A stretch of DNA of 64,000 nucleotides from Dietzia natronolimnaea (GTDB lineage: Bacteria; Actinomycetota; Actinomycetes; Mycobacteriales; Mycobacteriaceae): NCBI RefSeq assembly GCF_039525805.1, contig NZ_BAAAHZ010000015.1. One strand, 5' to 3'. Shown one piece after another: positions 60,615 through 64,000 of the stretch. A program made the position numbers and the translations under genes. Below the pieces are notes generated by a model, which was not told where the DNA came from, did not search any database, and saw nothing but the letters and a program-made list of their open reading frames with translations. Numbering within the stretch: position 1 is the stretch's first letter; every line of letters starts with the position of its first letter.

Positions 60615-62249
60615 CTACTTCTCCAGGGCGTTGACCACCGTGAGCTCACCGTCGGAGTGCGAGACGCGGATGCGCTTCTTGTCGAGCTTGCCGACGGAGG
60701 TCTTGGGGATCTCGTCGACGAACGCGAACTTCTCCGGCACCTGCCACTTGGCCATCCTGGACTCGAGGTGCGCGCGCAGGTCCTCGACGTCGGGGTCGGC
60801 CACGCCCTCCTTGACCACGATCGTGGCCAGCGGGCGCTCGTCCCACTTGGGGTCGGGGATCCCGATCACGGCCGCCTCGGCCACGGCCGGGTGCTCGAGG
60901 AGGTAGTTCTCCACCTCCACGGAGGAGATCCACTCGCCGCCGGACTTGATGATGTCCTTGGCACGGTCGGTGAGCTGCAGGAACGCCTCGGGGCGGACGT
61001 AGCCGACGTCGCCGGTGCGCAGCCAGCCGTCGTCGAACGAGTCGGAGTTCTCCACCTTGTAGTAGCTGCCCGTGATCCAGGGGCCGCGCACCTGGAGCTC
61101 ACCCACGGACTCGCCGTCCCAGGGCATTTCCTGGCCGGCGTCGTCGACGATCCGGGCCTTGACCCCCGCGATGAACCGGCCCTGCGTGGTGCGCAGGTCG
61201 AACTGCTTCTCCTCCGGCAGGTCCGCCTTCGGCCGCGACAGCGTGCCGATGGGCGAGGTCTCCGTCATGCCCCACGCGTGGATGATGTTGATCCCGTAGT
61301 TCTCCTTGAACTTGCGGATCAGCGCGGGCGGGCAGGAGCTGCCGCCCACGACCACGGCACGGAAGCTCGACATGTCGATCGGGTGATCGACGCTGTACGC
61401 GTCCACGGCCTGCCAGATCGTGGGGACGGCGGCGGCCAGGGTCGGCCGCTCGGAGGCGATCATCGCGGCCAGCGGCTCGGGCTGCAGGAAGCGCTCGGGC
61501 ATGAGCAGTGAGGCACCCACCAGGAACGCCGCGTACGGCAGGCCCCACGACATCGCGTGGAACATGGGGACGATCGCCAGCACGTTGTCGTCGAGCGAGA
61601 TGTCCATCCCGTCCGACATGCACACCTGCATCGAGTGGAGGTAGATCGACCGGTGCGAGTAGACGACGCCCTTCGGATCGCCCGTGGTGCCCGAGGTGTA
61701 ACACATCGCGGCGCCGGAGTTCTCGTCGACCTCGGGCCACTCGAACTCGGTGGGCTGGGCCGCCAGAAGCGCCTCGTAGTCGTGCACCTGCACGCCCTCC
61801 GGGGCCTCGAGGTTCGCCGCACCGCCGCCGGTGACGATCACGTGCTCGACGGTCGAGAACCGCGGCAGCAGGGGCTGCAGGAGCGGGATCAGGCTCGGGT
61901 CGACGATCACGACCTTGTCCTCGGCGTGGTTGGCCACGAACTCGAGCTGGTCCGGGAACAGCCGGATGTTCAGGGGGTGGAGCACCGCGCCCATCGACGG
62001 GATGGCCAGGTAGGCCTCCATGTGCTCCGAGTTGTTCCACTGGAACGTCGCGACGCGCTGGTCTGCGTCGATCCCGAGCGAACGCAGCCCGTGGGCGAGC
62101 TGGGCCGCCCGCTTCCCGAGTTCGCCGAACGTGACTTTCCGCGGGCCCTGATCGGTCCAGGTGGTGACGACCGCGTCCGAGTGGACGGTCGCGCCGAACG
62201 TCAGGATGGTACTGATGTTCAGCTGTTCCGGCTGCATGGTGCTGCGCAT
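60615..62249 (-). CDS. Fatty acyl-CoA ligase (FadD-like)
   Basis: 544 aa. It is an adenylate-forming enzyme. The P-loop is YTSGTTGDPKGVVYSH, A5-type GMTETSPIGTL, the TGDVGYVRPEAF stretch, RAKDIIKSGGEWIS, and the C-terminal GKLDKKRIR catalytic Lys. It should activate medium- or long-chain fatty acids to CoA esters. Start ATG 62249 with GAGGAG upstream; ATG 62237 is also possible. It lies beside thioesterase, dehydrogenase and P450 genes of lipid metabolism. Confidence 0.92.
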   Translation of the reverse strand: MRSTMQPEQLNISTILTFGATVHSDAVVTTWTDQGPRKVTFGELGKRAAQLAHGLRSLGIDADQRVATFQWNNSEHMEAYLAIPSMGAVLHPLNIRLFPDQLEFVANHAEDKVVIVDPSLIPLLQPLLPRFSTVEHVIVTGGGAANLEAPEGVQVHDYEALLAAQPTEFEWPEVDENSGAAMCYTSGTTGDPKGVVYSHRSIYLHSMQVCMSDGMDISLDDNVLAIVPMFHAMSWGLPYAAFLVGASLLMPERFLQPEPLAAMIASERPTLAAAVPTIWQAVDAYSVDHPIDMSSFRAVVVGGSSCPPALIRKFKENYGINIIHAWGMTETSPIGTLSRPKADLPEEKQFDLRTTQGRFIAGVKARIVDDAGQEMPWDGESVGELQVRGPWITGSYYKVENSDSFDDGWLRTGDVGYVRPEAFLQLTDRAKDIIKSGGEWISSVEVENYLLEHPAVAEAAVIGIPDPKWDERPLATIVVKEGVADPDVEDLRAHLESRMAKWQVPEKFAFVDEIPKTSVGKLDKKRIRVSHSDGELTVVNALEK

Positions 62250-62300
62250 GCGAGGGGCTCCTCACTCAGGGGGTGTCGGGGGTCACTTCTGGACACAACC

Positions 62301-62717
62301 CTACCTGCCGTCCAGGGCGTCGAAGACCTCCTGGACCGTCTTCATGGCCGAGAGGGCCGCCGGCGCCCCGCAGTACCCCGAGGCGTGGATCACGGCCTCG
62401 GTGATCTCCTCGCGGGTGAGGCCATTGGTCAGGCCGCCGCGCACGTGACCGGCCAACTCGGCGTCCGCCCGCAACGCCACGAGCATGCCGATGTTCAGCA
62501 GGCTCCGGTCCCGCCGCCCGAGGCCCGGCCGGTTCCAGATGTTGCCCCACACGTTCTCGGTGACCACGTACTGGATGGCCTCGGAGGCGGTGCCCTCCGA
62601 CCGACCCATCGCGCGGTCCACGAAGGCGTCGCCCATCACCCCGCGCCGGGTCGCGAAACCCCGCGACCGGAGTTCCGCGGCCGAAGGCCCCTCGCCTGAA
62701 CCGTTCGTCGTCGTCAT
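62301..62717 (-). CDS. Carboxymuconolactone decarboxylase-family protein
   Basis: 138 aa. It is a gamma-carboxymuconolactone decarboxylase-like protein: RGVMGDAFVDRAM, WNRPGLGRRDRSLLNIGMLVAL, and GLTNGLTREEITEAVIHASGYCGAPAAL. It lacks the C-x-x-C redox motif of AhpD, so it is nearer to true decarboxylase-like members. GGAAGGA precedes ATG 62717. It is upstream of the ligase gene on the same strand (51-bp gap). Confidence 0.85.
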   Translation of the reverse strand: MTTTNGSGEGPSAAELRSRGFATRRGVMGDAFVDRAMGRSEGTASEAIQYVVTENVWGNIWNRPGLGRRDRSLLNIGMLVALRADAELAGHVRGGLTNGLTREEITEAVIHASGYCGAPAALSAMKTVQEVFDALDGR

Positions 62718-62784
62718 CTCGTGGTCCTTCCTGTCGGTGGGTGTCGGAGGGTGGTCACGGCCCATCCTGCCGTCGACCCGGGGG

Positions 62785-62975
62785 TCGGCTACCCTCGGAG
62801 GGTCCGGCTCCCCCGCCGGACACCCGTGGTGCCCGGCGGAAGTCGGTGTGAATCCGACGATGCCCGCGCAACTGTGATCCCGCCCCGAGCGGGCGCGCCG
62901 GGTCGGCCGGTACCGCGGCACCGTACGAACTGACCTCGCACGAAGGACGGTTGCGTGCCGCGGCGTCCGCGTCGC
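62785..62975 (+). ncRNA. Cobalamin riboswitch
   Basis: The conserved core is present: a purine-rich GGCGGAAGTCGGTGTGAATC (62835-62854) then GCCCGCGCAACTGTGA (62862-62877), the B12-box region of cobalamin aptamers. Flanking stems, such as GGAGGGTCCGG on the left, fit the usual arms. It sits about 40 bp before the btuF-type gene. When bound to B12 it should lower expression of the import operon. The borders are approximate. Confidence 0.88.
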
Positions 62976-63015
62976 TGCCGAGCTGCTTTCGTCCTGGCGA
63001 TCCCCGGAGGATGTC

Positions 63016-63951
63016 ATGCACCTGTCTCGAGCCCGGACCACGCCCCGAGCCCGCTCCCGGTTCGCCGCCGTCCTCACCGCAGTCGCGCTGATCGCCTCAG
63101 CCTGCTCCGGGGCGGACGACCCGGAGGCAGACCAAACCGGCGGCGCCGCCGCCTCCGGCGAGCCGCAGGCGATCATCTCGCTCAGCCCCACCACCACCGA
63201 GATGCTCTACGCCGTGGGTGCCGGCGACCGGGTGGTCGCGGTGGACGAACGCTCGAACTATCCCGCCGATGCGCCGGTCACCGACCTGTCGGGCTACACC
63301 CCGAACCTCGAGGCGATCCTCGGGTACCAGCCGGACCTGGTCGTGGCCACGGACGACACCGGCGACATCGTCTCCGGTCTCGAGCGGTCCGGGGTCGAGG
63401 TCCTGCTGCTCCCCGCCGCACGGACCCTGGACGACACGTACACCCAGATCGAACAGGTCGGCGCGGCCACCGGCACGGTCGGCGAGGCCGCCGAGCTGGT
63501 CTCGCGGATGCGGGGCGAGATCGACGAGATCGTGGCCTCGGTCCCCCGGCGTGAGACCCCGCTGACCTACTTCCACGAGCTCGACGACACCTACTACACC
63601 GTCACCGACGACACGTACATCGGCGAGGTGTACTCCCTGTTGGGGCTCACCTCCATCGCGACCGGCGAGGACGCCTACCCGCAGCTGTCCGAGGAACTGA
63701 TCCTCGAGGCGGACCCCGACCTGGTGATGCTCGCCGACGGGCAGTGCTGCGGGATCACCCCGGAGGTCGTGGCCGAGCGTCCCGGCTGGGGCGAGCTCGC
63801 CGCGGTCAGGCAGGACCGCGTCTTCGTGGTCGACGAGGACCTGGCCAGCCGGTGGGGCCCGCGCGTGGTGGACTTCATGCGTGAGGTGGCCGGGATCATC
63901 TCGACACTGACTGTGAACGAATCACAGCCCGAGAGGGAACCTGCCTCGTGA
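63016..63951 (+). CDS. btuF: Cobalamin/corrinoid ABC transporter, binding lipoprotein BtuF-like
   Basis: 311 aa. A signal peptide ends in a lipobox (SAC, Cys about 31), and the mature part is a type III periplasmic-binding fold: IISLSPTTTEMLYAVGAGDRVVAVDERSNYPADA, the ILGYQPDLVVATDD strand and EADPDLVMLADG. The cobalamin riboswitch in front favours vitamin B12 over siderophores. GGAGG lies about 7 nt before the ATG at 63016. Confidence 0.88.
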   Translation: MHLSRARTTPRARSRFAAVLTAVALIASACSGADDPEADQTGGAAASGEPQAIISLSPTTTEMLYAVGAGDRVVAVDERSNYPADAPVTDLSGYTPNLEAILGYQPDLVVATDDTGDIVSGLERSGVEVLLLPAARTLDDTYTQIEQVGAATGTVGEAAELVSRMRGEIDEIVASVPRRETPLTYFHELDDTYYTVTDDTYIGEVYSLLGLTSIATGEDAYPQLSEELILEADPDLVMLADGQCCGITPEVVAERPGWGELAAVRQDRVFVVDEDLASRWGPRVVDFMREVAGIISTLTVNESQPEREPAS

Positions 63952-64000
63952 CCCGTGCGTCGCCCCGCCACGCCCTGGTGTTGGGCGGAGCGACAGTGCT
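63948..64000 (+). CDS. btuC: Start of a FecCD/BtuC-type permease gene (partial)
   Basis: Only the first 17 or 18 residues are in the window (GTG start, VTRASPRHALVLGGATVL). The GTG overlaps the btuF stop (GTGA), which is how permease genes follow binding-protein genes in this operon type. The call rests on position, a hydrophobic beginning and the riboswitch. Confidence 0.55.
   Translation, partial: MTRASPRHALVLGGATV

Overview
The window is high-GC, gene-dense actinobacterial DNA, most likely from a mycolic-acid-containing member of the Mycobacteriales; Dietzia is my best guess, from gene content only. The support is: two WhiB proteins; an LmeA/DUF2993 protein and an LppP/LprE-like secreted protein; a LIP-family secreted lipase; a Corynebacterium-type gluABCD locus; a mycobacterial-style csoR-copZ-copA operon; a maleylpyruvate-isomerase-like protein of the mycothiol type; and a cluster (452-5501) with the same content and arrangement as Rv2249c-Rv2252 of M. 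tuberculosis. No tRNA, rRNA, CRISPR array, phage or insertion sequence was seen. Two runs of N (54818-54887 and 60533-60556) show that this is a draft or scaffolded assembly.

Layout. 1-6.3 kb: a secreted CAP protein (partial), a lipid kinase, an alkyl-DHAP-synthase-like flavoprotein, a TetR regulator, glpD and an acetoacetate-decarboxylase-fold protein. 6.4-14 kb: a 61-aa orphan peptide, aspA, a PAP2 phosphatase followed by a macro-domain remnant and a PAP2-like membrane protein, htpG, then small metabolic genes. 14.3-17.5 kb: the glutamate ABC importer gluABCD. 17.6-30.6 kb: two DesA3-like acyl desaturases, whiB, a glycosyltransferase, a membrane-bound nucleotide cyclase, a DEAD-box helicase, a luciferase-like monooxygenase and the thiamine salvage pair thiM-thiE. 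30.6-42.4 kb: an ECF41 sigma factor with its carboxymuconolactone-decarboxylase partner and a recognisable ECF41 promoter, an MFS carrier, a D-aminoacylase-type amidohydrolase, a metallo-beta-lactamase/rhodanese sulfur-oxidation protein, and redox enzymes. 42.5-47.4 kb: copper handling (csoR-copZ-copA and sodC) and a divergent response regulator/whiB pair. 47.5-56.2 kb: a frameshifted O-methyltransferase, a secreted lipase, a MarR-regulated efflux pair, a YhhN protein, hydrolases and secreted proteins. 56.3-62.7 kb: acyl-lipid metabolism (thioesterase, acyl-CoA dehydrogenase, cytochrome P450, acyl-CoA ligase). 62.8-64 kb: a cobalamin riboswitch in front of btuF-btuC.

Two patterns run through the whole window. 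First, many genes carry a TANNNT -10 hexamer ending 6-7 nt before the start codon, so their mRNAs should be leaderless; this also settles several start sites. Second, short tandem repeats are unusually common. Inside coding regions they are always multiples of 3 (15-bp units in GlpD, the PPOX protein and the LppP-like protein; 6 bp in ThiM; 27 bp in an MFS loop). At gene ends they have other lengths (14, 16, 20 and 22 bp), and twice they duplicate a stop codon. A large hairpin element with an AGAGCGTTCCG core occurs twice and coincides with one assembly gap.

I did not find a clearly new multi-gene system. The most useful leads are the CsoR-type operators at three loci, the complete ECF41 module, the macro-domain remnant, the small peptide at 6450 and the hairpin element.
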